The position numbers and the translations under genes were made by a program. A stretch of 64,000 nucleotides of DNA, taken from NCBI RefSeq assembly GCF_947507565.1, contig NC_089180.1:3100001-3164000 (forward strand), written 5' to 3'. The stretch is from Oscarella lobularis (Eukaryota > Porifera > Homoscleromorpha > Homosclerophorida > Oscarellidae). A model generated the notes under the pieces. It made no database searches. It was not told the origin of the DNA and worked only from the letters and a program-made list of their open reading frames with translations. Positions 46,740 to 57,440 of the stretch are shown in pieces. The number at the start of each line of letters is the position of its first letter. The first letter of the stretch is position 1.

Positions 46740-47120
46740 CCTCGGGCGCTGAAACTTCCTCTCCAAATCATTCCGGAAGTGCTCGAGCATCTCGTCGACG
46801 GAGGAGGATGCTCTTCACACTCGCAAAGCAAGTCCATCTAGCACCTATCGGATAAAGGGGATTCTCAGCGCACACACACGGACGAGGGTCTATTGGAAAT
46901 ACTGACGCTGAGTCGCCAGTCTATTCACACGTTTGCCGCTATCGGTTTAAAAAATCATGCCTTGAATTCATTTTGAACGCATTGCGGAATTATCTATGTT
47001 TAATCTCAGCAACGCGTGTGTTTCTGTAGATAACGTCATTATGATTTGTCAAACTCTCGCCGAATCTCTGACGACGCTCAACTTTTCAAAATGCTCTGAA
47101 CTCAACAGTATAGATTAACT
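46740..47120 (+). pseudogene. Possible F-box/LRR protein remnant
   Basis: A short F-box-like piece LPLQIIPEVLEHLVDGGG lies at about 46750-46803. Farther on, a frame MFNLSNACVSVDNVIMICQT, LAESLTTLNFSKCSELNSID reads like a cysteine-type leucine-rich repeat, ending at TAA 47116-47118. F-box/LRR proteins are substrate receptors of SCF ubiquitin ligases. The pieces are short and separated by stops. The identification is tentative. Confidence 0.35.
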
Positions 47121-47517
47121 TCCAGGCATTCGCCTAGCAAGAAATCTTAATTAATCATTTAGCAGATCTATGATTGTGAGATTCCAATTTGTGTTCCATT
47201 TTCTTTACGAAAAGAAACGGCATGGAAGAACAGTACAGACAAAAGTTATGCAAGAGTGCGTAAAAGGCAATCTTCTATGCAACATCGCGGTACAGTACTA
47301 CAGTATATTTCTGGTCAAGTACAAATATCCGTTTTTCATTTAGCAAGTTTACGTTTGATTTGGTAAGAATTTGTTAAATATTTGATTTATTATTTATATT
47401 AAATTTGAAGTTGAGATGACTATCCTGGCTAATATTATTAATTGAGTTTACATGAGATTCTATTTCAAATTCATATTTGCGTGACTTTTCTTGGACAGTG
47501 CAGTCGGGTCACAATTC
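47121..47517. other. No gene recognised
   Basis: AT-rich sequence without a readable frame or repeat. Confidence 0.4.
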
Positions 47518-48078
47518 TACGCAGGGTTAGAAGATGACTGTTGATCTGCCTTTTGCTCTTCCTGTTTGACGGCTTTCGTTCTATAGCCGCTTGGCGGGGG
47601 TTGACGGATTGAATCCGCAAATGAAGAAGATGCCGATTCACTAGGAGAAACGTGCAGAAGCTGACCTTGCGAATATATTCTTGTCGAAATTCAATTCAAT
47701 TTAAAGTTTAATTCTTTATTAATTACCTAATCGATTACCAAAACTGCACTTGAGTCATCCAAGTCCTGTCTGTCTGCTTGCCAATAAGCCATTACAGCGT
47801 GGAGAAAGCACTGCTGCACGTTCTCTTTAGAGGGTTTACCTTAAAAGACTTCCTCTCATATAGTTGAAACAGTTACTAGTTTCCGTTCAATCATTTACTA
47901 GCTAGCAGGTGCTTGTTGTCATAACGCCAATTACCTACACTATATGTATATAGGCTACGACGCAGGGTTAGAAGATGACTCTTGATCTGCCTTTTGCTCT
48001 TCCTGTCTGACGGATTGAACCCGCAAGTGAAGAAGTTGCCGATTAACTAGGAGAGACGTGCAGAAGCTTACCTTGACC
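47518..48078 (+). repeat. Direct repeat pair before a gypsy gag
   Basis: About 120 bases from CGCAGGGTTAGAAGATGACT to CGTGCAGAAGCT occur at 47520-47666 and 47956-48070. The first copy has a roughly 33-base insertion (CTTTCGTTCTATAGCC..) and the shared parts differ by scattered substitutions. The second copy ends just before the gag start at 48089, so the pair may be a duplicated leader or LTR part of that element. Confidence 0.7.
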
Positions 48079-48088
48079 TTACCTTGCG

Positions 48089-49527
48089 ATGGGCAATCGT
48101 TCGAGCAAGGATACCTCTCAATCGACGACCAGACGAGGCGACGACGTCGACCGTGCCGGGTCGACGGACTCACTTCTCAAGGAATTTGTGGGAAAAGAAA
48201 CAAAATTTATGCAGCAATTAGCCAACCAGCACCGTGAGGTCATGGGCGCAATCGAGAAAACGACCGCGGAACTCGCGCAGATGAGGCGAGCGTCGATTCC
48301 TCGTTGCCACCATTGCAAGAAGCGAGGCCACACCATCGAACAATGCTTCAAACTGCATCCTCCACTAGCCAAGCCCGACGCACAGCCAGCCGGAAAGCGA
48401 GGCGGCGACGCCGTTCATGCTGTGACGGCCTATCCTCGTGGAGTGAAGATGAACACATCAAAGTCGAAGTCGGATGAAACGAACCCAGACGTGTTCTGTT
48501 CGACTCAGGTTCCGACGTCTCGCTCGTCTCATCGCAGTTTCTTGAAGACATCGGCGGCGCTACTCTCACGAAGGATGTTCCCGTTCTCACCGTTGCAGAC
48601 GGCGGAACGATGTCTGCTCTAGGGAGCGCCACGCTTCCCGTGGATATCGGATGTCTGCAGTACAAGTTTCGTTTCATCGAGTCAAACGACGTCGTTTTGC
48701 CCATCATCTTCGGCAAGGATTTCATGCGAGCTGTTGGAGCGTTGATGGATTTTCGAGACGGAATTATAATCATCCGAAAAGGCAAGGAGGAACTTCGCAT
48801 CCGTGCCATGAGCATGATGTCGGAAGACGATAATGCCAAAGGGGTGACTGCGGAGAGTGAAGAGTATCAAGTTTGTGCGATAACAGCCGATCGATACTGC
48901 CCAGCTTCATTGGCGTTCAGTCCGTCAGGCGATCGAGTCGTCAAGCCCGTTCACCACGATCCACCAGCGGCGAATGCAGAACCAACGACTTCGTTAAAAA
49001 CCAAAGAGGGCGACGTTTCGACTATCAGCACAGAGCGAATGCCGACGAAAGAGTTGCCAGAGCTGACAGCAGACATCGCGGCGATACGACGTGCCGAATG
49101 TAGCCAAAAGTCGGTCCTTTTCTCTATCAATGCAGAACTGACGAATTCGCAGCAAAAGCAACTCCTTCAACTGTTGGGGGCACACAGCGGAGCTTTCGCT
49201 ACCGGACTGGAGGAGCACGGACGACTCGACGGCGTCACTCATTCAATCGACACCGGGAATCATCGACCCGTTATTCAACCACCTCGTCGCCTCGCACCAT
49301 CATTGCTGGAGGAAGCTCAACGACAGATGGACGCAATGCTTACTCACAGGATAATACGCGAATTGACATCGCCGTGGGCAATCCCAATATTATTTCCAGA
49401 TAAAAAGGGGGGCGACAAGCGGTTCTGCGCCGATTACAGGCTCTTGAACGCGCTCACGATGAGAGACCGATACCCTCTCCCTCGTATCGACGACAGCTTG
49501 GACATTCTCGGTGGCAACAAATTTGTT
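48089..49527 (+). pseudogene. Gypsy gag-protease-RT, 3'-truncated
   Basis: The frame from 48089 encodes a coiled gag piece (FVGKETKFMQQLANQHREVM) and a knuckle CHHCKKRGHTIEQC. The frame changes near 48490 to a protease region (VLFDSGSDVSLVSSQFLED). It then joins the long frame 48610-49530: retropepsin C-terminal half (IIFGKDFMRAVGALMDFRDG), a linker, and RT start (THSIDTGNHRPVIQPPRRL, SPWAIPILFPDKKGGDKRFC, ADYRLLNALTMRDRYPLPRI). The RT is cut at about 49527, exactly where the 480-bp repeat begins, before the catalytic YxDD. It is a dead fragment of a different gypsy lineage from the one at 20355. Confidence 0.85.
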
Positions 49528-50003
49528 TAGAAATTTATTATCGGCGAATTTGAAAATGTTCTTTCCTTTACAAAATTAGCGCGCGCTAAACTTGCAAAAA
49601 ATTTAAATCTTTGGGAGTGGCCCACAAAAGTCAAACTGACATCCCTGTTTAAAATAGGCATTAGAGTGATTTTCGTTGACACACAGTGACACTGTATGTC
49701 TTGCAGCTAGTGATCTACAGTGATCTTAGCGCGCGTTTTGTGGCCATTTATGCTGGCACGCACTGTACTGTACGTCAGAAAAGCGCCTAATTAGGAAAAC
49801 ACAGCAATCATGCAAGTACTTTATTTACAGTATGTAGGTAGGACTGAGCTGTACTAGTAGTAGCTAACGGCTGTAATGACAACGTGAATATGTGACAGCA
49901 TAAAAACTATGACGTCACACTATGTTATGCACTCGCGTACGGTAAGCGATGGGAGGCTCTGCATGATGGCAACACGGTGAACACCGGGCCATCATTCTCT
50001 AGT
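49523..50003 (+). repeat. 480-bp direct repeat, left copy
   Basis: It starts TTTAGAAATTTATTATCGG and ends GCCATCATTCTCTAGT. It is almost identical to 52260-52738. It includes repeat U at its right end. No open frame. It truncates the gypsy RT on its left. Confidence 0.93.
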
Positions 50004-50086
50004 GGAGCCGACCACCAGAGTTGTACGGGTGGAGCCCGTATAACGGCGGAGGGAGGCTCTCTCAAACGTGATCTTAGGGCCGGAAG

Positions 50087-50121
<35 letters not shown>

Positions 50122-50158
50122 ATGTCTGTTCGTCACGCTCGGTATTGTGACGTAACAC
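50003..50158 (+). repeat. Repeat V, forward copy, with (TCTG)n
   Basis: GTGGAGCCGACCACCAGAG..CAAACGTGATCTTAGG..(TCTG)n..GTTCGTCACGCTCG. The reverse complement lies at about 50705-50855. Confidence 0.85.
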
Positions 50159-50159
50159 T

Positions 50160-51421
50160 AGAGAATGATGGCCCGGTGTTCACCGTGTTGCCATCATGCA
50201 GAGCCTCCCACCGCTTAAAGTACGCGAGTGCATTAGTGGCGTCATAAATTTTATGTTGCCACATATACACGTACTGTAGTAATCCCTGCCCTTAGCCCCT
50301 ACAGCTTAGTCCTACGTACATACTGTACATACCTACATAATTGCTATGTTTTTCTAATTACACGCTTTTCTGACGTACTGTATTGTATTTCATAATTTGC
50401 TAAATATTTGCATGTGTACGGGTCATATTTCCAGTTACCCGTACACGCGTACATACCCACCCACATACTGTACATGAGTGGATACGTTTTGATTGTGACG
50501 TCAGAGCGTGACAATCAAAACTACCGTTTCGGTTTCTCAGCCAATTTATAACTCGGAACATAGCACAGATCAATTGGAAACGGGGGTTTCTAAGCATTTT
50601 TTCCGTTTATGAAAGAAAAAACTCTATTTTCGCGCCGTAAATCGCGTTTTTTGGGGCACCGTTTCTGGCCCTATGTCGCGCATGCGCCGTACAAAAACAC
50701 GGGTTTTTATGTTACGTCACAATGCGAGCGTGACGAACAGACATACAGAAAGACAGACAGACAGACAGACACTTCCGGTCCTAAGATCACGTTTGAGAGA
50801 GCCTCCCTCCGCCGTTATACGGGCTCCACCCGTACAACTCTGGTGGTCGGCTCCATAAAAACCCGTTTTTTCGTACAGCGCATGCGCGACATAGGGCTCG
50901 AAACGGTGACCCGAAAAAGGCGATTTACGACGCGAATAAAGCGTTTTTTTCTTTCATAAACGGAAAAAATGCTTAGAAACCCTTATTTCCAATTGATCTG
51001 TGCTATTTTCCGTGTTATAAATGCCCTGAGAAACCGAAACGACAGTTTTGATTGTCACGCTCTGACGTCACAATCAAAAGTATCCACTCATGCCGTATGT
51101 GCGTGGGTATGTACGCGTGTACGGGTAACAGGAAATATGACCCGTACACATGCATAGGTCCCCCTTAAATACAGAATACAGAGCACATTATCAAATACAC
51201 TACGTCAGAAAAGCGCCTAATTAGGAAAACATTGCAATCATGCAAGTATTTACAGTATGTACGTAGGAGTGAGCTGTAGTAGCTAACGGCTGTAAGGACC
51301 ACGTGAATATGTGACAACATAAAAAATTATGACGTCACACTATGGTATGCACTCTCGTACGGTAAGCGGTGGGAGGCTCTGCATGATGGCAACAAGGTGA
51401 ACACCGGGCCATCATTCTCTA
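50160..51421. mobile_element. Long inverted-repeat element with repeat V at its centre
   Basis: The left arm (50160-50700) and right arm (about 50855-51421) are inverted copies. Each runs from a U end (CTAGAGAATGATGGCCCGG) through CGTGTACGGG, TTTTGATTGTGACGTCAGAG and GATCAATTGGAAA to AAACGGTGCCC-like sequence. The centre (50705-50855) is repeat V in reverse. No transposase frame. A U-type foldback with V inserted or captured fits best. Confidence 0.75.
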
Positions 51422-51427
51422 GTGAGG

Positions 51428-51485
51428 AAAGAAACGCCTTTTCCTGGATACGGTGGCCACGCCCCCTGACTACCCCTTTCGCGGC
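51428..51485 (-). repeat. Scrap of the 24640-type integrase gene
   Basis: AAACGCCTTTTCCTGGATAC..CCACGCCC..CTGACTACCCCTTTCG is the reverse complement of 25330-25385, the end of the decayed integrase gene. Confidence 0.8.
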
Positions 51486-51850
51486 CTTAAAAAAACTCTT
51501 TTTCCGTACAGCGCATGCGCGACATGGGGCCCAAAACGGTGACCCGAAAAAGGCGATTTACGGCGCGAATAAAGCGTTTTTTCTTTCATAATCGGAAAAA
51601 ATGCGTAGAAACCCTTATTTCCAATTGATCTGTGCTATTTTCCGTGTTATAAATGCGCTGAGAAACCGAAACAACAGTTTTGATTGTCACGCTCTGACGT
51701 CACAATCAAAAGTATCCAGTCACATGTACAGTATATGGGTGGGTATGTACGCGTGTACGGGTAACAGGAAATATGACCCGTACACATGCATAGGTCCTCC
51801 TCAAATACAGAGCACATTATCAAATACAGTGCAGTGCGTGCCAGCATAAA
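51486..51850 (+). repeat. Third copy of the inverted-repeat arm
   Basis: It matches 50875-51205 in the same orientation (GCGCATGCGCGACATGGGG..CCAATTGATCTGTGC..GACGTCACAATCAAAAG). It ends GCAGTGCGTGCCAGCATAAA, which is the inverse of sequence inside the 480-bp repeat (49747-49766). Confidence 0.85.
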
Positions 51851-52258
51851 TGGCCAAACGGGACTTTTAGTAGCGCGCGAGGAATTCAGAGCGTAGTTTA
51901 CATTTGGCGTAGTTTTGACGTTTGATCGTCACATCAAGGATTTCCAATGAAGTCTAGCATTTCTATTTACGTCTATTTTGTAAGAAAACGGTTTTGATTT
52001 CACCGCAGACAACGTTTCTATACGTTTTGCTAAGAACACAGAAAAGTTCGTTTTTTTCCAGTTTCAAACAACATATGACGGCTTTCATAAACTCATCTGT
52101 CACTTTATACCATTTTCTAAAACTTCATTATCGGTGATTTTCAATACAGTAATTCGGTGGAAAGAAACGGATGTCACGTGACGTAAATAGAAATGCATTT
52201 TTTCCGTTAGGGATTAAGTTACAAAGAAACTCACTCTATAAATGGCTTCTCACGTGCA
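51851..52258. other. No gene recognised
   Basis: AT-rich spacer before the right 480-bp copy. No open frame or repeat recognised. Confidence 0.4.
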
Positions 52259-52259
52259 T

Positions 52260-52738
52260 TGTTTAGAAATTTATTATCGGCGAATTTGAAAATGTTCTTT
52301 CCTTTACAAAATTAGCGAGCGCTAAACTTGCAAAAAAATTAAATCTTTGGGAGTACGTCCCACAAAAGTCAAACTGACATCCCTGTTTAAAATAGGCATT
52401 AGAGTGATTTTCGTTGACACACAGTGACACTGTATGTCTTGCAGCGAGTGATCTACAGTGATCTTAGCGCGCGTTTTGTGGCCATTTATTCTGGCACGCA
52501 CTGTACTGTACGTCAGAAAAGCGCCTAATTAGGAAAACACAGCAATCATGCAAGTACTGTATTTACAGTATGTAGGTAGGACTGAGCTGTACTAGTAGTA
52601 GCTAACGGCTGTAATGACAACGTGAATATGTGACAGCATAAAAACTATGACGTCACACTATGTTATGCACTCGCGTACGGTAAGCGATGGGAGGCTCTGC
52701 ATGATGGCAACGGTGAACACCGGGCCATCATTCTCTAG
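52260..52738 (+). repeat. 480-bp direct repeat, right copy
   Basis: Near-identical to 49523-50003, with a few substitutions and short gaps (for example an ACA missing in AACACGGTG). Confidence 0.93.
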
Positions 52739-53040
52739 TTAATTAAGTATTGTAAACGAATAGGTTTCTAAATTTTCGCGCTCCAGCTTACAATAGCTCG
52801 TATGTTTATATTGCGGAGGCGGAGCTTTCCCGTGTGAAAACCCGATGTCTTTAATCCCAGCTTTACACCATGCGACGTACATTCCAAGCGCAGGCCTCAC
52901 GTGAGGCACGTGCGTCTTTCGCCGCCGCCGCCTCGCTCAGCACTACTCAGTCGATCCACAGATCTTAGAATGGTCGATCGACGTGTGCTGTGCGACGTCG
53001 CTTCTCTTCCAAGCCTTATAATTCGATCGTTATAGAATGC
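52739..53040. other. No gene recognised
   Basis: GC-rich promoter-like composition (CACGTGAGGCACGTGCG, CGCCGCCGCC) before the LDLR-like scrap. It may be a copied upstream region, but it does not obviously match 18370-18600. Confidence 0.3.
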
Positions 53041-53044
53041 GGAG

Positions 53045-53255
53045 ATGGGCATACGATTTATCGACAAGGTAAGCGTGAATCGCGCGAGCGATAGCTTGCG
53101 TACCTCTGTCCTACGCGTGTCTCTATCTCCTAGAACACGCTGACGGACACGCCGACGTGCTGTTTGCGTGCAAGTCGCCTATCGCGATCGTTCGTCTGCG
53201 AACGATTGCGATAAGGGCGAAGACGAACACTACTGCAGATTCGGTAAGACAAAAA
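53045..53255 (+). pseudogene. Copied scrap of the LDLR-like gene, exons 1-2
   Basis: A GGTAAGCGTGAATC donor and intron start (53068-53081) match the exon-1 donor of the LDLR-like gene. The next segment has GAACACGCTGACG..TGCAAGTCG, CGATCGTTCGTCTGCGA and GATAAGGGCGAAGACGAACA, matching its first LDLa exon (18002-18136). Deletions remove a Cys and shift the frame. It is on the opposite strand, 35 kb away. A truncated duplicate is most likely. Confidence 0.8.
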
Positions 53256-53266
53256 GCGTTCAATCT

Positions 53267-53321
53267 GATTCCGTCTGCCCTCCTATGCGCGTTTATTGCG
53301 CATAGGAGGGCAGACGGAATC
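53267..53321. repeat. Perfect 24-bp-arm hairpin
   Basis: The arms GATTCCGTCTGCCCTCCTAT plus GCGC and their exact inverse surround GTTTATT. No flanking duplication is obvious. Confidence 0.95.
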
Positions 53322-53889
53322 GACCACTTGCACGGTGACGTAACCGTCGACGTCACAATCGAACCGCCCCCTCGTACACGCTACAGGAAATGGCCGATTA
53401 CTCGCGAACTATGCTAGCTACGCTTATAGTTCCTTGGTTGAAATAAGAACCATTGGTATGCACTTCATCGCTATCTTCGACGAGCCCGCCCTACGCTTTG
53501 TTGCCGAGATATTCCAATAAATGGCTCTGAACGCGCGCTCCATTTTCTCCCTTTCTGCATTTTACCTACAGTACCTGTGAGGGGTTGTTGTCAAACACTG
53601 TGACGAGTAAGATAATTAGGATTAGGGCACTAGGCAGTGTGATGCACATTATGCACATCAGCTTTCCTAAAATTAGAGTGACAGATACGGTGCTGAGGGT
53701 GTGTTCGGGGATCACATGATGGCTCACAAAAGGCCATCATTATCTAGTTAGGATTAGGGCACTAGGTACAGTCCCGTATCGAATATAGACACTTCTCAAA
53801 AAACCATAATATGCAATACGAAAATCAGAGTTAGCGCTCGATCGAACGCAAACGGAGCGAGAAAGAGCGCGTTTTTCCGTTTTCAGGCG
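53322..53889. other. No gene; partial U repeat
   Basis: A GLHGDVT-like scrap lies near 53328 and an eroded U end (CATGATGGCTC..GGCCATCATTATCTAG) at 53716-53746, beside a duplicated TAGGATTAGGGCACTAGG (53616-53633 and 53745-53762). Confidence 0.5.
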
Positions 53890-54775
53890 ATGCTCGACGC
53901 TCTTCGCGTCGCCGAACTCAAGGAACTTCTCGTACAGGCGCGTCTGACGTCTGGCGGCCGAAAGCAACAGCTCATCGATCGTCTTTCACACTACTTGGAG
54001 GAGTACTTTCTAATTAGCTCCTCTGGGGTGCACAATTTCTTCACGTAAGATATGCCACTTTTGATGGCTCAACCTTGCACCATTTCAAAGTGTGATGTTG
54101 GTCCGCGATCTATTATACAAGCTGACAAAATAGATCAACATAGATCAATCAAAATCATTAAATCTTCCTCTGATCACTGATACCACTGAACGTGCACATA
54201 GACAGAGGCAGACAGTCATACTAAGCAGAGAGATAAGGAGACATACAGATTGAGTCAGTAACAGCAAATGGCTACTGCGTGCCTCCGGCTGTCAACTAAT
54301 GCCTGTGAACAAGTAGAGTGGTACGTAGCTAAGTATGACTACGTAAGAATCAATTAACAGAGCAGAGGAAGATTTAAATGATTTTGGTTGATCTATTTTG
54401 TCGTTGATCTATTTTGTCGGCTTGTACAGGACGACATAATAGACCGCGGGCACTTTGGAAGGGTAATCCAAAGTGACGTGACTAAACGTGACTATGCCCA
54501 TATTTTATCAATTGATCTATTTTGTCGTCACAGCTCCGAAGTCGTTGAATCCGCTCCCAGACTCATCGAAGCGATCAAGTTCCAGTTCGAAGCCCGCGTG
54601 GGAAATCGCAGCGCGCCCCGTCGTTTTCGAGGCGACCACGCGCCGCCGTCGTCGTTGTCGTCGTCGGCCAAGAAGGCGAAAGAGAGCGAGACGTCTTACT
54701 TTCCGGTCAACGTCCGATTTTGTTCGCTGCCCTTCTATCACCAGTGTGACGTCATTATTCGCCCGTCACTTTTAC
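53890..54775 (+). CDS. PIAS: PIAS-type SUMO E3 ligase, first two exons
   Basis: PIAS proteins attach SUMO to transcription regulators in the nucleus. Exon 1 (53890-54044) encodes a SAP domain (DALRVAELKELLVQARLTS, GGRKQQLIDRLSHYL), which binds scaffold DNA. Its donor is GTAAGATATG. Exon 2 (54534-54775) joins in frame: SEVVESAPRLIEAIKF, a Ser/basic linker, and the start of the PINIT domain (YFPVNVRFCSLPFYHQCDVI, IRPSLL), with a GTATG donor. The intron holds a small transposon. The SP-RING and later exons are absent, because at about 54836 a gypsy fragment begins. It is a truncated gene, or a locus interrupted by a large insertion whose other part lies outside. Confidence 0.7.
54108..54446. mobile_element. 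MITE inside the PIAS intron
   Basis: The ends CGATCTATTATACAAGCTGA and (inverted) CGGTCTATTATG..CAAGCCGA continue as matching arms through GACAAAATAGATCAAC to AATCTTCCTCTG, about 70-80 bases each. The interior is non-coding. Confidence 0.85.
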
Positions 54776-54835
54776 GTATGACGAAACGAGATGACGAGGT
54801 GATAAAAAAATCACCCACGTGACTATTTTTCTCAG

Positions 54836-56728
54836 ATAGCTCACGTCTGTATGATGAAACGTCGCGATTCTTGATGCACTGGCTTGATTAACGAAGCTGG
54901 AAGACCTGCCTTTCTCCCGATTTCCTTGAACTTTTCTTCCGCGATGATATTAATCGTAGATCCGGAGTCAAGCATTGCTTCGACTTCACTCCCGGCTAAT
55001 CTCATCTTTGCAAAAGCCAATGAATCCTCCTCATCGTTATCCTTTAAAATTCAAACTTTTCCTGACCCTTCCTTGTACGTGCGCTGGCTCTTCATTGCCT
55101 TTAACTCCGTCAGTTCTTGCTCCATAGGCGTTATTCTGTCGTCCACCGTCTCCACCGCGGGTTGTTCCTTGGGTTCTGACGCTCCCTCTGTTATCTTCGC
55201 GACTTGTTGTCCGCGTCCCGCTGACCCTTTTTCCGCCGCTACTTCCGCCAGAATTTCGACCCTCCTTGGAACCTTTCGCTTGATTGGGACAGTCGAAGCT
55301 ATAGTGACCCCAACGGTGACATAGAAAGCACTCCACATTCGCTCCGGATCGTCTACTATCCTTCGACTTCTCTGCCTCCCTTTGATCGGGGCAATCCGGT
55401 GCAATGTGTCCCTCCTTTTTGCACGCGTAGCAGCGCACCTTCCTTTCGCCCATTCGCTGTCCCTCGGATCGTGGCCTCTCTTTTTCTGTCTGTTCTTTTA
55501 CGTTTCGGCGCATCAACTGTTTTTCGGCTGCCTCTGCTGTTTGCGCCAGCCAAAGCGCGTCCTCAAACGTGCGGGGCTTTAGCTCCCTCTTCCACCTTTC
55601 CTGGAGCCCTTGCTCAAACGCCCCCAGCAACATTTGGTCTTTCAGTTCCTGCGTCATCGGATGTCTGCCGTACGCCTTGTCGTAGAGGTGCTGCAGCTGC
55701 TGTGCCTACTGTTGCACCGTCTCTTTGTCCTGGACCCGACTGTGGAACATACGGCTTTGATACGATTTTAACAGCAGCAGGGCTGCCTTCGCTTGAAACG
55801 CTTCGCGCATCTTCGAATACGTTTCTTTGTCCGCCTCGGAGATTGATTCGTACGCGGTGAGCGCTCTGCCCGTCAGGCGCAAAGCAAACTGTTGAACCTT
55901 CAGCTGGCCCGTCCAGCCCGCCACCTGCGCATGTCTCTCAAACTCCTTGACAAACTGGTCGAGTTTTTCGCCTTCCGGGTCGTCACGTCCGTTGTATGGT
56001 TGAAGCTTGGGCATTGCCATCGAGCGGATAGCTGCCATGAACTCCGCCTGCTCCGGCACGCTCCTTTCTTCTGTCGCTGACGACTCCTTCGATTTTTTCT
56101 TTTCTTTTTCTTTGAGGCCGCCGCACCCCTGTGCCGGTCCTCATCTGACGACGTGTCTTCCGTTCCACCGTCGCCCTTTGTCACGTCGTCGCGACCCTCT
56201 TCTTCGGTTTCCGGCATCGACTCCTCCTCGATCCGGGACTGCTTTCTTCTACTTCCGGTCGACCGTCGAGCGTCCTCCACGACGGCTTCCTCCTCGTCTT
56301 CGCCCGCCACTGACTGGCTTCTAGACGTCGACCGCGAAATCTGTTGCTTCAGGAGATCGACTTGCCGCAGCATATCGAAGTGACGCTCCCTCAGGACGTC
56401 TTTCTCCCTTAGCCAACCTAGCTCGGTGATGTTCCTCTCGCAGTAACCGATATTCTTCTCGCTCCAACCGCAGCTGGTCGATTACACATGAGAGTTCCTC
56501 GGCCAACTGGTCGACTTCGTGGCGCAACCGCCCCACGTCACGCGTCTCCTCATCCGCACGCCTCGGCGTCGCTCGTCGTCCGCCCTGTCGCTTTCTTCCG
56601 CTTCTTGACGCGACGACGACTTGGTTCGTTTCGGCGGCGAAGCTCTGTTCGCCTTCGAAACTTGGCGTTGCGACTTTTTCTTCTGTGGCATTGCACGCTT
56701 CGATCCGCAACCCACACTCCAAACTCAC
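54836..56728 (-). pseudogene. Gypsy gag-protease fragment
   Basis: Minus-strand order from the right: a coiled gag N-terminus (GRLRHEVDQLAEELSCVIDQ, 56728-56321), an acidic and lysine-rich linker in another frame, the capsid core (MPKLQPYNGRDDPEGEKLDQ, FALRLTGRALTAYESI, 56059-55706), a helical region (MLLGAFEQGLQERWKREL), two zinc knuckles (CYACKKEGHIAPDC and CFLCHRWGHYSFDC), then after a frame change the protease start (EAMLDSGSTINIIAEEKF, about 54930-54985). It is cut near 54836 before the rest of the protease. Frame changes near 56330, 55700 and 55040 mark decay. It is a third gypsy lineage in this window. Confidence 0.85.
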
Positions 56729-56733
56729 TATAG

Positions 56734-57440
56734 GTGTCTCGGAAGCTGGGTGCTCTGTACCGAGTTCGCTCTCAACTCAATGCGCCAGCTCGTGTAGCTT
56801 TTGTTCGATCGATTATTCAGCCAGATGTTGATTATTGTTCTGTTGTTTGGGATTCCGGTTCTCATTCAATTTCTTCTCGACTTCGACAAATTGACAAACG
56901 ATGCCTTCGACTCCTTGCAGGTATCCGATTTCGTGAGCCGACTGGTGATCTGCCAAACCTGTTCAATCGTTTTAATTTACACTCATTTGATTTACGTCAC
57001 CAATTCTTTCTCGGCGTACATGCGTTTCGTGGAATTGCATCATTGACTTCATCTGAAATTTCTTCTCGTTTCTGTCGCACATCTTCTGGTGATCATGATA
57101 CTCGTCTTTCTAGATTTGGGCTTCATCTTACTCGTCCCTCCACAAATGCTCTTCGTTCAACGTCTTTCTATCGTGCTCAGCTTTATTGGAATTCCCTTGG
57201 TCCCCTTCTGTGGTCTGCAGCTGATCTCAAAACATTCAAAGTTCGATTACGATTTAACTGTTATTCTGTCCAAGAGAAATAAACATATTTAATTAATCAA
57301 GAGATATACATTATTTATTTTATTTATGGTAGATAGGGAATTATGTACGGCACCCGGTAGATCGACCATTACGTGTCGAGGGTTGTTCCGTCGAAAAATA
57401 AATTAATATCACTATCACTATCACTATCACTATCACTTTC
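56734..57440 (+). mobile_element. 5'-truncated LINE fragment, RT C-terminus
   Basis: The frame (56734-57282) reads RVRSQLNAPARVAFVRSIIQ, PDVDYCSVVWDSGS and TSFYRAQLYWNSLGPLLWSA, the thumb end of a jockey/CR1-type RT, related to the copy at 12430. The 3' region ends with a tandem TATCAC tail (57409-57437). Only the last part of the element is present. Confidence 0.85.
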
